From ZAX-1 sp046533095 (GTDB taxonomy: Bacteria; Bacillota; Clostridia; Lachnospirales; Lachnospiraceae): 64,000 nt of DNA. Positions 45,427 to 55,268 of this stretch are shown in pieces. How positions within the stretch are numbered: position 1 is the first letter of the stretch; every line of letters begins with the position of its first letter. The position numbers were made by a program, and so were the translations under genes. The DNA lies in contig JAJQRA010000033.1 of assembly GCA_046533095.1 (NCBI GenBank), positions 101,989 to 165,988 on the forward strand, read 5' to 3'. A model generated the notes under the pieces. The model ran no database searches. It worked only from the letters and a program-made list of their open reading frames with translations, and was not told where the DNA came from.

Positions 45427-46617
45427 TCAGTCCTCCAAAAATGTAATATTCGTCACATGCATTCTGGACGCATATTGCTCATATTGTTCTTTTGCCTTTG
45501 TCCCCTCCCATTGATATAAGGTGGTCTCTTCTCCATTGGCGCGTAATTTCTGGGCAAGGGCAATTGCATTTGAACGCATCTTTCGCTGATAAACAACCAT
45601 ATGCCCGGCCGCTTCCAATGGAATGTCAATTTTTTGTCTGGACAACGCTGCCATAAGCTGATCGACGACCACTACAAATCCAATGGATGCAGCATTTTTA
45701 CCAAAATAGGGAAGTAAATCATCATATCGTCCACCTTTTACAATCGGTTCCCCACTGCCAAAGGTATAGCCGGCAAAAATAATCCCGGTATAATAATGGT
45801 AGCTGCTTAACATGCCCAGTTCGATCGAAACATATTTTTCGATGCCATAGCAGGCGAGTACCTCATAGAGCTGTTCCAGTCGTTTGACAGAATGGTAAAT
45901 CATGGGATAATTAGCTGATAGCTCTTTCACTTCATTTAGCATAGATCCGGAATCATACAGCACTCCAAGGCTGGTAAACATTTTTTTTAATTCAATCGGG
46001 ATATCCTGCTTATCGATGACCTCTTGTACACCAAAGAAATTTTTGTTGGAAATGAGGGCAATTAATTCATTTATGGTATCTTCGTCAAGTTCGGCAGCCA
46101 AAATCAGCCCCTTAAAATAATCTACATGCCCTACACTGATTTGAAACTCTTTTAATCCGGCTGTTTTTAATGCATCTACCACTAGGGCAAGGATTTCGCC
46201 ATCTGCATCTACGCAACTGTCGCCGATAAGTTCTGCGCCAAGATGCGTAGATTCTTTTAAGCGGCCTTGGTAGCTGTCGTTATTTATAAATGTATTGCCT
46301 TGATACCACAGGCGGATTGGCATGTTCTCATCTGCATAATATTTGGTAACCGAACGGGCAATGGATGGAGTGATATCCGGCCGCAATACCAGTGTATTGC
46401 CCTCCCGATCAAAAAATTTATATAAATCCTTTGATGGGGTTGTCCCTATTTCCTGACTAAATATGTCAAAATATTCAAAAGTAGGTGTCTGAATTGCATG
46501 ATATCCGTACTGCTTCAACAATTTCTGCAAGTTTTCCTGCAAAAGCATCTTTTTTGCACATTCATCATTATAAATATCCCGAACTCCCTCTGGTGTATGT
46601 AGTCGCTTTTGTTCCAT
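45427..46617 (-). CDS. hisZ: ATP phosphoribosyltransferase regulatory subunit
   Basis: The 396-residue protein is a histidyl-tRNA-synthetase-like His[13 protein letters not shown], motif-2-like [30 protein letters not shown] and the [10 protein letters not shown] and [12 protein letters not shown] segments. It lacks the anticodon-binding domain, as HisZ does. It forms a hetero-octamer with short HisG and gives feedback control by histidine. It is the first gene of the operon. Four bases separate it from hisG. Confidence 0.95.
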   Translation of the reverse strand: MEQKRLHTPEGVRDIYNDECAKKMLLQENLQKLLKQYGYHAIQTPTFEYFDIFSQEIGTTPSKDLYKFFDREGNTLVLRPDITPSIARSVTKYYADENMPIRLWYQGNTFINNDSYQGRLKESTHLGAELIGDSCVDADGEILALVVDALKTAGLKEFQISVGHVDYFKGLILAAELDEDTINELIALISNKNFFGVQEVIDKQDIPIELKKMFTSLGVLYDSGSMLNEVKELSANYPMIYHSVKRLEQLYEVLACYGIEKYVSIELGMLSSYHYYTGIIFAGYTFGSGEPIVKGGRYDDLLPYFGKNAASIGFVVVVDQLMAALSRQKIDIPLEAAGHMVVYQRKMRSNAIALAQKLRANGEETTLYQWEGTKAKEQYEQYASRMHVTNITFLED

Positions 46618-46754
46618 CGTAGTCGCCTCATTTCTAAACCTTATCGTTATTTGTAGCTATCCATCGCTTTGGCGTGTGCTTATTGTTTTTGTACGTTCTA
46701 TTGATTTAACGCATTGACGCGCTATCGTGCTACCATATTAAATTCATATAATTT

Positions 46755-46783
46755 ATTATAGTAAAATCAAACTGTGCTGTCAA
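46755..46783 (-). promoter_or_regulatory. his operon promoter
   Basis: On the minus strand a perfect TTGACA (46778-46783) and a perfect TATAAT (46755-46760) are spaced by 17 bases. The -35 box overlaps the last codons of recU. The leader of about 130 bases before hisZ shows no histidine-rich leader peptide or T-box that I can recognise. Confidence 0.88.
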
Positions 46784-47313
46784 CCTCTTTGCATTAAATC
46801 TTTTTGAATCGCGTCTAAATAGGGCACCAATATGCCTTGCTTGGATTCTATAAAATAATCCGATTCCAGTTCCTCATAGCGAAAACTCTTTCGGCCACCT
46901 TCTTGTGCACGTTTCCAAAATTCCATTAATTTTTTTTGACGCAGATAATAGAATTCATTTTTATGGGAGAAAAATAAAATCAAAAATGAAATTCCTCCTT
47001 GCGTTTCAAATTTCTCCAAAAACTCTACTTGATGAACATGGATATTTTGCAGTGGGAATGTATCGGTGGAGCATTCCTTTGCGTCAAAACAAACCGGTAT
47101 TCCCTGTACCGCGCCAATATAGTCTACGGTGCTCTTCTGCTCAAAATAAGCACGTGTAATATGGTGGCTGTCTTTGTCTATTTCGACCGGAGTGATTGGC
47201 GTCGGTACTTTTTGAATCAGCGCCAGATCATGTGCCTTATATTTTTCATTGGTCCTATTAATAAGCTCTTCTAAGGTTGAGCCTCGAAGCCCCCTTGAAT
47301 TCCAAGTTGCCAT
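46780..47313 (-). CDS. recU: Holliday junction resolvase RecU
   Basis: The 177-residue nuclease begins MATWNSRGLRGSTLEELIN, typical of RecU, with catalytic residues in STVDYIGAVQGIPVCFDAKE (D and ExK of the PD-(D/E)XK fold) and HQVEFLEKFETQGGISFLILFF. It cleaves four-way junctions in recombination and chromosome segregation. The ATG at 47313 follows AAAGGTGG. A penicillin-binding protein gene, a frequent neighbour, is not present. Confidence 0.93.
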   Translation of the reverse strand: MATWNSRGLRGSTLEELINRTNEKYKAHDLALIQKVPTPITPVEIDKDSHHITRAYFEQKSTVDYIGAVQGIPVCFDAKECSTDTFPLQNIHVHQVEFLEKFETQGGISFLILFFSHKNEFYYLRQKKLMEFWKRAQEGGRKSFRYEELESDYFIESKQGILVPYLDAIQKDLMQRG

Positions 47314-47370
47314 GATGGAAACCACCTTTCATTCTCTATACCATGAATTACGATTGTGAAACTTGGGGAT

Positions 47371-47600
47371 GCCGAATCATCTTACGTGAACGCTATCTTT
47401 TCCATAAATTTAGGCATAATCCATAAATCCCGTGTTCTATGTGCCGAATCGTTATGTGAACGCTATCTTTTCCATAAATTTAGGCATAATCCATAAATCC
47501 CGTGTTCTATGTGCCGAATCATTACGTGAACGCTATCTTTTCCATAAATTTAGGCATAATCCATAAATCCCGTGTTCTATGTGCCGAATCGTTATGTGAA
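47371..47600. repeat. 70-bp tandem array between the RluA-type gene and recU
   Basis: GCCGAATC...GTGAACGC units start at 47371, 47443, 47513 and 47583 (periods 72, 70, 70), the middle ones almost identical. Each unit contains TAAATTTAGGCATAATCC and CCATAAATCCCGTG. The array lies downstream of the RluA-type gene. It is not CRISPR: there are no unique spacers. Confidence 0.95.
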
Positions 47601-47620
47601 CGCCAGTTTTTCCATGACCT

Positions 47621-48661
47621 TCATTCATCATCGCCATACGCTTCGATAAATGCAAGGGCTTTTTTTAATTCCGGACTCAATGGCGCTTCTATTTCCTGTC
47701 CACTTTGCAATTGGATCCGGTACGCATGGAGCAGCTGATACTTGATCCCTGCATTTACCTGGAACAGGTGGTTTGCTGTAGCGTCACCATATTTATAGTC
47801 TCCTACAATGGGGTGTCCAATCGAGGCTAAATGTGCCCTTATTTGATGAGAGCGCCCTGTAATTAAATGAACTTCCAGTAGCGTATAGCCATGACAATGT
47901 TTGAGTGGCATGTATTTGGTTTTAATGTACTGCCCTTTTGCTTTTTGTGTATCATAAATTGTTACTTTGTTGCTGTCATTTTGCTTGATCAGCCATCCTT
48001 CGATCGTGTTTTCTTTTCTGATCATTCCCTTTACAAGGCAACAGTAATATTTTTCTATCAGCCGTTCCTTGAGCTGGTGGGACATCTCCTGAAGGCCTTT
48101 TAATGTTTTCCCGGCAATCAGCAGTCCGGAGGTATTTCGATCCAACCGGTTGCAGACAGATGGGCGAAACGTATGCAGCTCCTCTTGTACCACTACTTTT
48201 GTATCAAGAAGATAGCGTATGATATATTCATTTGCAGACAGATCGGTTGGCTTAGATTTCTGTGTGAGCATACCGACCGGTTTATTTATAATCAGTATAT
48301 CTTCATCTTCATATATAATAGAAAGCGCCGCCTTTCCATACGTTTCAATATCAGAATCTTGTTCGAAACCATTCTTTTCTACATCAGAATCCTGTTCGAA
48401 ACCATTCTTTTCTACATTAGATGCTCCTGCATCCGGTTGTAAAGATGAAAATTTATAAAATGTTTCTTGTGCAAGGAAAAGCTTTATTTCGTCATTTAGG
48501 AGCAGTTTTTCTGAGCCATCTGCCTTTTTGCCATTTCGTACAATATTTTTTTTACGTAGCATCTTATAAATAAAACTACTTGGAGCTTGGTTTAACAGCT
48601 TACGCAGATATTTATCAAATCGTTGCCCTGCTTCATTTTTATTGATGATAAAATGCTGCAT
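47621..48661 (-). CDS. RluA-family 23S rRNA pseudouridine synthase
   Basis: The 346-residue enzyme has an N-terminal S4-like RNA-binding domain (AGQRFDKYLRKLLNQAPSS) and the catalytic domain with CNRLDRNTSGLLIAGKT (the catalytic Asp in RLDRNTSG), plus HLITGRSHQIRAHLASIGHPI. Between the two lies an in-frame 11-residue duplication (VEKNGFEQDSD twice, DNA at about 48350-48420), probably an insertion into a linker. RluC is the nearest type; the modified positions are not known. Confidence 0.92.
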   Translation of the reverse strand: MQHFIINKNEAGQRFDKYLRKLLNQAPSSFIYKMLRKKNIVRNGKKADGSEKLLLNDEIKLFLAQETFYKFSSLQPDAGASNVEKNGFEQDSDVEKNGFEQDSDIETYGKAALSIIYEDEDILIINKPVGMLTQKSKPTDLSANEYIIRYLLDTKVVVQEELHTFRPSVCNRLDRNTSGLLIAGKTLKGLQEMSHQLKERLIEKYYCCLVKGMIRKENTIEGWLIKQNDSNKVTIYDTQKAKGQYIKTKYMPLKHCHGYTLLEVHLITGRSHQIRAHLASIGHPIVGDYKYGDATANHLFQVNAGIKYQLLHAYRIQLQSGQEIEAPLSPELKKALAFIEAYGDDE

Positions 48662-48696
48662 CTTATCTCTCCCTATGAATGATCTTTGCTATTTTC

Positions 48697-50619
48697 CTAC
48701 CGTTTTTTATGTACATTTCGAATTGTCTTTTTTTTCACAAACTTTTTCGCCTGCCCTTGTTTTGGCACCGTACGATTTAAATCCATCCCATTTGAAAGCA
48801 TGGCTTTTGTTTTCCAATCTGTTTTCCGTGGACGGATTAGGCACGTTTTTTCAAATCCGATCAAATCCGTTCGTCCGGCTTTGGTCAATGCTTCCACAAC
48901 TAGATCGTAGTTTTTCGGATTGCGATATTGGACAAGTGCCCGTTGCATCGCTTTTTCATGGGGATTTGTGGCTACATAAACCTCTTGCATCGTGCGGGGG
49001 TCTCGTCCAGTATAGTACATGCAAGTTGAAATTGTGGAAGGGGTTGGATAAAAATCCTGCACCTGTTCCGGCATATAGCCTACATCTCGTAGAAATTCCG
49101 CTAGTTCTACGGCTTCTTTTAAGGTAGAGCCCGGATGGGATGACATTAAATAAGGAACCAGATATTGCTTTTTATCTAACATTTTGTTTGTTTCTTCATA
49201 CTTTTTTACAAATCTACGGTATACGGCTACCCCGGGTTTCCCCATTTTTTCAAGAACTTTATCGGCAATATGCTCTGGTGCGACTTTTAGCTGGCCGCTT
49301 ACATGATATTCGCAAAGTTCTTTCATAAAAGTGGGGTCTTCATCGCTGATTAGATAGTCATATCGAATACCCGAACGTATAAATACTTTTTTTACATTGG
49401 GCAGTTCCCGCAGTTTTTTTAACAGCGACAAATAGTCCTGGTGGTCGATATTTAAATTTTTACATGGAGTTGGGAATAGGCATTGTTTCTCTAAGCAGGC
49501 GCCTTTTACTGCTTGTTTATCGCAGGCAGGTGCACGAAAATTTGCAGTCGGTCCGCCCACATCATGGATATAGCCTTTAAATTCGGGTTCCCAAATAAAT
49601 AGCTTTGCCTCATTTACAATGGACTCATGGCTACGGGCCTGAACGATTCTGCCTTGGTGAAAGGTAAGGGCACAGAAACTGCATCCACCATAGCAGCCTC
49701 GGTTGCTGACAAGGCTGTATTTTACTTCTTCAATCGCAGGTACTCCTCCGGCATCTTCATAGGAAGGATGGTATGTCCGCATATAGGGCAAAGCATAAAT
49801 ATGATCCATCTCCTTTTGCTCTAATGGTTTGGATGGCGGATTTTGTACCACATAAATGCCGTTGTCGTAAGGCTCTGCAAGGCGTCTGCCAAGGAACGGA
49901 TCTGTATTTTGATATTGGGTGTAAAAACTTTTCGCATATTCTGTTTTCTTATTTTTTACATCCGCATAGGAAGGCAAATAGATTGCCTCGTAAATATTAT
50001 CTTTTGTTGCGGTATGATAGACCGTACCATCTAAAAAAGTAATATCTTGTATTTTTATGCCACTGTCTAGTGCCTCTGCAACTTCAACGATACTTCGCTC
50101 GCCCATGCCATATAAAAGCAAATCAGCATTGGCATCTAGAAGTATGGAACGTTTCATCTTGTTTGACCAATAGTCATAGTGGGCAAGGCGGCGCAGGCTT
50201 GCTTCTAGTCCTCCGATGATAATGCTCGCATTTTTAAAAGACTGGCGGATGAGGTTTGCATATACAACGGTTGCATAGTCCGGGCGTTTCCCCATGACTC
50301 CTCCCGGCGTATAATAATCTTTTGCCCTGCGTTTTTTGGATACAGAATAATGGTTTACCATAGAATCCATATTTCCTGCCGACACCAGAAACGATAAACG
50401 GGGCTGTCCATAAATTTCAATACTTTCCTTTCGTTTCCAGTCCGGCTGTGAAATGATTCCAATGGTATAGCCATGTGATTCTAGGACGCGGCTGATGATA
50501 GCCGGTCCAAAGGAGGGATGATCCACATAGGCATCCCCGATAATGTATATAAAATCAAATTGCACGATCTGTTTTTCTTCCATATCTTGACGGTTTAAGG
50601 GTAAAAATCCATTCTGCAT
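48697..50619 (-). CDS. YgiQ-family radical SAM protein
   Basis: The 640-residue protein has the UPF0313 layout: N-terminal cobalamin-like domain (IIGDAYVDHPSFGPAIISRVLE), GGLEASLRRLAHYDYW, the radical SAM cluster CYGGCSFCALTFHQGR, and the C-terminal DUF3362 part (YTGRDPRTMQEVYV) ending in a very basic tail. Function of YgiQ is unknown; a SAM-dependent radical reaction is expected. I chose the ATG at 50619 with AGAG six bases before it. Confidence 0.93.
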   Translation of the reverse strand: MQNGFLPLNRQDMEEKQIVQFDFIYIIGDAYVDHPSFGPAIISRVLESHGYTIGIISQPDWKRKESIEIYGQPRLSFLVSAGNMDSMVNHYSVSKKRRAKDYYTPGGVMGKRPDYATVVYANLIRQSFKNASIIIGGLEASLRRLAHYDYWSNKMKRSILLDANADLLLYGMGERSIVEVAEALDSGIKIQDITFLDGTVYHTATKDNIYEAIYLPSYADVKNKKTEYAKSFYTQYQNTDPFLGRRLAEPYDNGIYVVQNPPSKPLEQKEMDHIYALPYMRTYHPSYEDAGGVPAIEEVKYSLVSNRGCYGGCSFCALTFHQGRIVQARSHESIVNEAKLFIWEPEFKGYIHDVGGPTANFRAPACDKQAVKGACLEKQCLFPTPCKNLNIDHQDYLSLLKKLRELPNVKKVFIRSGIRYDYLISDEDPTFMKELCEYHVSGQLKVAPEHIADKVLEKMGKPGVAVYRRFVKKYEETNKMLDKKQYLVPYLMSSHPGSTLKEAVELAEFLRDVGYMPEQVQDFYPTPSTISTCMYYTGRDPRTMQEVYVATNPHEKAMQRALVQYRNPKNYDLVVEALTKAGRTDLIGFEKTCLIRPRKTDWKTKAMLSNGMDLNRTVPKQGQAKKFVKKKTIRNVHKKR

Positions 50620-50695
50620 AGTCATCTCTTTTCTGCTCGCATCAAACAGTTGAATGGAACACTTTGCGAGGTACATTTAAATTTCGTTTGAATTG

Positions 50696-50829
50696 TTCTA
50701 CGGATTCTTAAGGTCCGCAATTTCTTCTTTTGTTAGTTCACGGAATTCACCTGGTTTATTTGTTCTACGGATTCTTAAGACCCGCAACTTCTTCTTTTGT
50801 TAGTTCACGGAATTCACCTGGTTTTAATG
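50696..50829. repeat. 67-bp tandem copy of the RsuA-type gene 3' end
   Basis: TTCTACGGATTCTTAAG starts at 50696 and 50763. The second is the gene's own end; the first is a copy just downstream that still reads KPGEFRELTKEEIADLKNP before a stop. The gene has EEVAGL at the matching place, so the copy has begun to diverge. Confidence 0.95.
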
Positions 50830-51511
50830 TTTCATCTAGCTGTAGACTCCCCATAGAATTTCGCCTCAAATAGGTGACATGCATCGCTACTGCTTGAAAC
50901 ATTCGCTTCACTTGATGAAATTTTCCTTCTGTTATAGATAATTCTATTTCCGTTTGTCTTACGTTTTCTTCTAAACTTCGTTTATAACCATCATGTGGCA
51001 TTGCCAAAATCTTTAAGTCAGCAGGTTTCGTACATTTTCCTTCACCGATATCCACGCCCTCTTTAAATTGTTGTACATGGGTTTCGTCTACAATTCCATC
51101 TATGATTGCATAATATGTTTTTTTCACATGTTTTACAGGGGAAAGCAGTTCGTGGGCAAGTGCTCCATCATTTGTAATCAGCAAAAGCCCCTCCGTATCG
51201 ATATCAAGTCGACCTACGGGAAATAAATTTTTCCCGGCTACGCCAGACAAATAATCCATCACTGTTTTATGCCTTGTATCCGTAGTGGCGCTGATGCACC
51301 CTGCCGGTTTGTAGAACATATAGTAAGCGTAGGTGGCAGATCCAATCTGTTGATCAGACCAGCTGATGCAATCTACATCAGCTAATACCTTTCGCTCCGG
51401 GCATTTTTCCAGCACTCCATTGACAGATACCTGCCCTTTTCTGATGTATTTTTTTACTTCACTTCTTGTACCGATACCTGCATCCGCAAGATATTTATCT
51501 AATCGAATCAT
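50765..51511 (-). CDS. RsuA/RluB-family pseudouridine synthase
   Basis: The 248-residue protein has an S4 domain (IRLDKYLADAGIGTRSEVKKYI) and the RsuA/RluB/RluE/RluF catalytic core (FPVGRLDIDTEGLLLITNDG with the catalytic Asp, ITEGKFHQVKRMFQAV). It modifies a uridine in 16S or 23S rRNA; which one cannot be told. The ATG at 51511 follows AGGAAATGCAA. The 5' end also has an imperfect copy upstream (TATTTATC(T/C)AATCGAATC at about 51490 and 51559). Confidence 0.9.
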   Translation of the reverse strand: MIRLDKYLADAGIGTRSEVKKYIRKGQVSVNGVLEKCPERKVLADVDCISWSDQQIGSATYAYYMFYKPAGCISATTDTRHKTVMDYLSGVAGKNLFPVGRLDIDTEGLLLITNDGALAHELLSPVKHVKKTYYAIIDGIVDETHVQQFKEGVDIGEGKCTKPADLKILAMPHDGYKRSLEENVRQTEIELSITEGKFHQVKRMFQAVAMHVTYLRRNSMGSLQLDETLKPGEFRELTKEEVAGLKNP

Positions 51512-51613
51512 TTGCATTTCCTATTTCATCTACATATTTTCATAAAAACCATAAACAGCTTATTTATCCAATCGAATCCTTTGCATCGTTTCACAAACAC
51601 CATAAACAGTTTT

Positions 51614-52453
51614 TCAATAAAATTGGTATACTAGTTTATGCTTTTCCAAGTATTTTGTAATCCAGTACGGATTTATACTCATTTCTGTCCCATCGGGTTG
51701 ATTTACATAAATCCCTAAATGCAGGTGTACATCAAAATTTCCAACGGTCCCTTCAAGTTCACTGTAGCCGCTGTCCCCCATAAATCCAAGGAGCTCTCCG
51801 GCATGTATCCTATCCCCTAGTTGAAAATCCCTTGCGTAGTCATACAGATGGGCATAATAAAAGTATCCGCCGCCAAAAGACCGTATCCCAATTCGATATC
51901 CGCCCTGTGTGAGCCAGCCTATTTTTTCTACCACGCCCTCACTTATACTAACAATCGGATATCGGCCCCGTTTATTTTCAACCGCCATGAAATCCGTACC
52001 TTCATGCCCCCGTTTTCCTCCAAATGTACGTTCGTACATCCACGAGTTCACAAAGGTAACCTTATTCTTCGTATTGACGGAGGAATCTGGAACAGGAAAA
52101 TAAGCAATGTCTTGCCATATAGCAGTCAGATAGCCAAGCAATTCTGCATATTGTTCCGGTTTGAATTTCTGTAATTTTTCGCAGTTGTTTATCAGTTCTG
52201 TTTTCCTGACTTCCCCGGTAATAAAATAGGTACACATATAATCATAGCAGGATATCGTCCCTTCTTTTCCCCATTCTCTCCACTCTTCGTAGTGTTTCAA
52301 TGTCAGTTCCTGTGCACGGATTTTCTCTTTGGTTTCTTCATAATCTAAAATATTTTGCAATTTTGCCATTTCGGTCAAATATGCCATATAATTGTTAATC
52401 AAAAAAATCATGGCAACAAGGCAAACTACATAGAAGCAAATCCGTCTTTTCAT
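51614..52453 (-). CDS. M23-family metallopeptidase, membrane-anchored
   Basis: The 279-residue protein has an N-terminal membrane helix (ICFYVVCLVAMIFLINNYMAY), a helical middle part and a LytM/M23 domain with zinc ligands in GHEGTDFMA and HLHLGIY and the HAGELLGFMGDSG stretch. It would cut peptidoglycan cross-bridges outside the membrane. The related sporulation proteins SpoIIQ/SpoIVFA share this plan, but there is no direct evidence of that role. The ATG at 52453 was preferred because GGGAG lies upstream. Confidence 0.87.
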   Translation of the reverse strand: MKRRICFYVVCLVAMIFLINNYMAYLTEMAKLQNILDYEETKEKIRAQELTLKHYEEWREWGKEGTISCYDYMCTYFITGEVRKTELINNCEKLQKFKPEQYAELLGYLTAIWQDIAYFPVPDSSVNTKNKVTFVNSWMYERTFGGKRGHEGTDFMAVENKRGRYPIVSISEGVVEKIGWLTQGGYRIGIRSFGGGYFYYAHLYDYARDFQLGDRIHAGELLGFMGDSGYSELEGTVGNFDVHLHLGIYVNQPDGTEMSINPYWITKYLEKHKLVYQFY

Positions 52454-52525
52454 AAATAACAAAACTCCCATACATCTGCTTGCGAAAATAAATTCGAAAC
52501 GATTCCATATTCCAACCTGCTTTGC

Positions 52526-54043
52526 TCAACCGGCCCAGGTGTTTGTACTTTTTAAAAATTCTATAATCAATTTCCATACCCGCTGTGTTGAGGATATGCT
52601 TAGCCTCTCTTTCGGAGTATGGATATCAAAATTATCAGGCCCAAAGGAGATGCAGTCCAATCCTTTTATTTTCCCAGAAAAAATTCCACATTCAAGTCCT
52701 GCATGAATCGCTGTAATTTCAGGCTCTTTTAAAAATAGTTCCTTATATAATGCTACAAATTGTTCCCTCATGGCCGAATCCTGTTTATATTCCCAAGCAG
52801 GGTATGATCCGCTGATTTCTATGGTCCCTCCAAGAAATTCAACGAGGAATGTTAATTTATCGGCGATATCCTGCTTTCTGGACGCCAAACTGCTTCGAAC
52901 AGAAAAACGAAGCAAAAACGCGGAGGACGTTAATTTCATAATCCCCATATTTAAAGAAGTTTCCACCAGCCCCTCAATGTCCATACTTCTATTTTGCACC
53001 CCATTTGGTGCATTACGAAGTAAAAACAGCATGTTCAGAAAAGATTTGTCATCTAACACAGCGTACGTTTCCTCTACTTTTTGTTCGCATGTTAGGGTGA
53101 TATTATGGTCTGAATTTTGAAACTCTTTTTTTAACATCGTTTCAATCTCGTTTATTTTTTCTATTAACTTCGTTTTTGAATATTCTGTTTCGGGAAGTTT
53201 CTCTGCGCTAGATTCCTCATTTTCGTTTTCATGTTCTTTGGTATTTAAAACAAAGGCAGCTACTGCTTCTCGTGGAATTGCATTGTCCTTTTGCCCACCT
53301 TCCAGCGTTGTTAGGCTGATTGAAAATGCTTCGCTTAACGTTTTTAAAATACGGCCGATAACGACAATTGCATTTGCCCTTTCTTTGTGGATTTCACTGC
53401 CTGAATGGCCACCGTTTAGATTGTGCACAGTTAATTCGTAGCATATCCCTGTTTGCTTTGCATAAGTGATCGGCAGGGTGCATGCTGCCGTAAGTCCACC
53501 TGCACAGCTTGTAAAGAAAACGCCCTCCTCATCCGAGTCGATATTTAACAGGCACTTTCCTTGCAGCTTTGATAAATCAATTGCATTTGCCCCAACCATG
53601 CCAATTTCCTCATCTACCGTAAAGATAACTTCTAAACGTGGGTGGGCTATGGTAGCACTTTCTAAAATCGCAAGGGCATAGGCTACTGCAACCCCATCAT
53701 CGCCACCTAATGTCGTTTTCCTTGCTTTTAGAAAATCCCCCTCTATATACAAGTCTAATCCATCTTTTGTAAAATCAATGTCTGCAGTGCCCTCTTTTTC
53801 ACAAACCATATCCAGATGGCCCTGTATTATGATCGGCTCCACCTCTTCATAGCCTATGGTAGCCTCCTTTATAATTATGACATTATTTTGGCTATCCTGG
53901 TAGTAGGTAAGGTTGTGGGACTTTGCAAATGCGACACAATAGTCGCTGACTGCCTTGGTATTCCCGGATCCATGTGGAATGGCGCACAACTCTTCAAAAT
54001 AAAAGAAAACTCTTTGTGGTTCTAAATCCTTACATATACCCAT
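52526..54043 (-). CDS. pepD: aminoacyl-histidine dipeptidase (PepD)
   Basis: The 505-residue M20 peptidase has the dinuclear zinc ligands in IIQGHLDMVCEK, TTLGGDDGVAVAYALAIL and FTVDEEIGMVGAN, and NLNGGHSGSEIHKERANAI in the lid. The C-terminal SFGPDNFDIHTPKERLSI carries the last His. It cleaves Xaa-His and other dipeptides in the cytosol. Length matches E. coli PepD (485), with a Glu-rich insertion near residue 275. AGGAGGTTATGG precedes the ATG at 54043. Confidence 0.93.
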   Translation of the reverse strand: MGICKDLEPQRVFFYFEELCAIPHGSGNTKAVSDYCVAFAKSHNLTYYQDSQNNVIIIKEATIGYEEVEPIIIQGHLDMVCEKEGTADIDFTKDGLDLYIEGDFLKARKTTLGGDDGVAVAYALAILESATIAHPRLEVIFTVDEEIGMVGANAIDLSKLQGKCLLNIDSDEEGVFFTSCAGGLTAACTLPITYAKQTGICYELTVHNLNGGHSGSEIHKERANAIVVIGRILKTLSEAFSISLTTLEGGQKDNAIPREAVAAFVLNTKEHENENEESSAEKLPETEYSKTKLIEKINEIETMLKKEFQNSDHNITLTCEQKVEETYAVLDDKSFLNMLFLLRNAPNGVQNRSMDIEGLVETSLNMGIMKLTSSAFLLRFSVRSSLASRKQDIADKLTFLVEFLGGTIEISGSYPAWEYKQDSAMREQFVALYKELFLKEPEITAIHAGLECGIFSGKIKGLDCISFGPDNFDIHTPKERLSISSTQRVWKLIIEFLKSTNTWAG

Positions 54044-54113
54044 CCATAACCTCCTACACATTTCAAATTTTATGCATCCTCATTTAGCCAATCAAGCGAT
54101 GCTTGATCCTACA

Positions 54114-54262
54114 CATGGAAATCAATTTTGTGAATATCTACGCAAGCTAATTCAATGAAGCCGATAAAATAAGTTTAAAATTTGATTTTTTACTGGTTGG
54201 ACATTTATAATCATTGGATTGCGAATGTATCTGCATAATTATGAGCAAAATTGATTTCCGTG
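54114..54262. mobile_element. 149-bp MITE-like element with 9-bp target duplication
   Basis: CATGGAAATCAATTTTG (54114-54130) and CAAAATTGATTTCCGTG (54246-54262) are terminal inverted repeats matching 16 of 17. GATCCTACA flanks both ends exactly (54105-54113 and 54263-54271). The interior has no open frame and contains two related strings (TGAATATCTACGCAA and CGAATGTATCTGCAT). A 9-bp duplication is common for IS4-type transposases. It sits directly upstream of the YlbJ-like gene's promoter region. Confidence 0.8.
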
Positions 54263-54306
54263 GATCCTACACATAATCTATTGTCATGAAACATTTTATT
54301 GCTCAA

Positions 54307-54320
54307 TATAATATAGTATG
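54307..54320 (+). promoter_or_regulatory. -10 box abutting the YlbJ-like start: possible leaderless mRNA
   Basis: A perfect TATAAT at 54307-54312 is only five bases before the ATG at 54318. An in-frame stop (TAA, 54309-54311) excludes an earlier start, and no ribosome site is visible before this or the next two ATG codons. Transcription would start at or next to the ATG. The nearest -35-like TTGTCA (54281-54286) is at a 20-base spacing. Confidence 0.5.
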
Positions 54321-55268
54321 AAAAAAATAATGTATATGCTAATTTTATCCGCCCTTGTCCTTTACATACTGATATTTCCATCCCAAGCAGTAGGCGCCGC
54401 CTCCTATGGCCTGGTGCTTTGGTATCGTAACCTGTTGCCCGCCTTGCTGCCATTTGCAATTCTGTCCCATATTCTAATTCAATCCAGACTATTGGATTCT
54501 TTTGCAAGATTGATTCAAAGGGTCGTAAAATGGATCATCCCAGTCAGTGAAGTAGGTATCTACCCTCTGTTTGCAGGATTTTTATTTGGATTTCCATTGG
54601 GAAGTAAAATAACTTCCGAACTTGTTATTTCAAATCGGATGAGCCGTGAAGAAGGAAACAAGCTGTTTGCCATCTGCAATAATATAAGCCCATTATTTAT
54701 CAGCAGTTTTATGTTGCACGACTCACTGGATCGAGGGGATCTGCGACTGCCTACTTTTTTAATGCTGTATGGCCCTCCGCTTATCTACTACCGTATCACT
54801 GCCCATAAAGCAAAAAATGCGATCCAAAAGCCCCAAACAGGTTCTCACACGATAAACACAAAAAACACGGCATCAAGATCTCAAATGAACTTCAAAATCA
54901 TCGATGCCGGCATCATGAATGGATTTGAAACGCTAACCAAATTAGGTGGCTATATTATGCTTTTTGCAATATTGGCACAAATGACAACGTGTATCCCTGT
55001 TTGGAATATACAAATACGCTGTATCATGATAGGCATGGTGGAACTGACAAATGGTATTGCATACACAGCCAAAACTTCTTTGCCATTTGAAGTAAAATAT
55101 CCCCTTATTATGCTTTATACCGCTTTTGGAGGATTATCCGGCATTGCACAAACCGCCTCTATGGTGAAGGGAACCGGCTTTCGTATCTGGTCTTACCTCG
55201 GTACAAAAGCACTTTGTTCTATCGCAACTTTGATTTTTGCCATTGTATACGTACAGTTTTTTTGCTAA
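54318..55268 (+). CDS. YlbJ-like membrane protein (nucleoside-recognition/gate family)
   Basis: The 316-residue protein has about eight hydrophobic segments and the gate-domain features of sporulation protein YlbJ: LWYRNLLPALLPFAILSHIL, GIYPLFAGFLFGFPLGSKI, SPLFISSF, and the repeated GGLSGIAQTASMVKGTG near the end. B. subtilis YlbJ is about 400 residues, so this is a short relative. A role in spore-envelope assembly is an inference from the family. Its TAA stop touches the stop codon of the facing gene at 55269 with no gap. Confidence 0.75.
   Translation: MKKIMYMLILSALVLYILIFPSQAVGAASYGLVLWYRNLLPALLPFAILSHILIQSRLLDSFARLIQRVVKWIIPVSEVGIYPLFAGFLFGFPLGSKITSELVISNRMSREEGNKLFAICNNISPLFISSFMLHDSLDRGDLRLPTFLMLYGPPLIYYRITAHKAKNAIQKPQTGSHTINTKNTASRSQMNFKIIDAGIMNGFETLTKLGGYIMLFAILAQMTTCIPVWNIQIRCIMIGMVELTNGIAYTAKTSLPFEVKYPLIMLYTAFGGLSGIAQTASMVKGTGFRIWSYLGTKALCSIATLIFAIVYVQFFC

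Noticed and set aside
46618..46754. T-box or histidine leader-peptide attenuator before hisZ
   Set aside because: No T-box core sequence, no run of His codons and no terminator hairpin could be identified in the ~130-base leader.
47371..47600. CRISPR-like array
   Set aside because: The whole 70-bp unit is repeated, with no unique spacers, and no cas gene is present.
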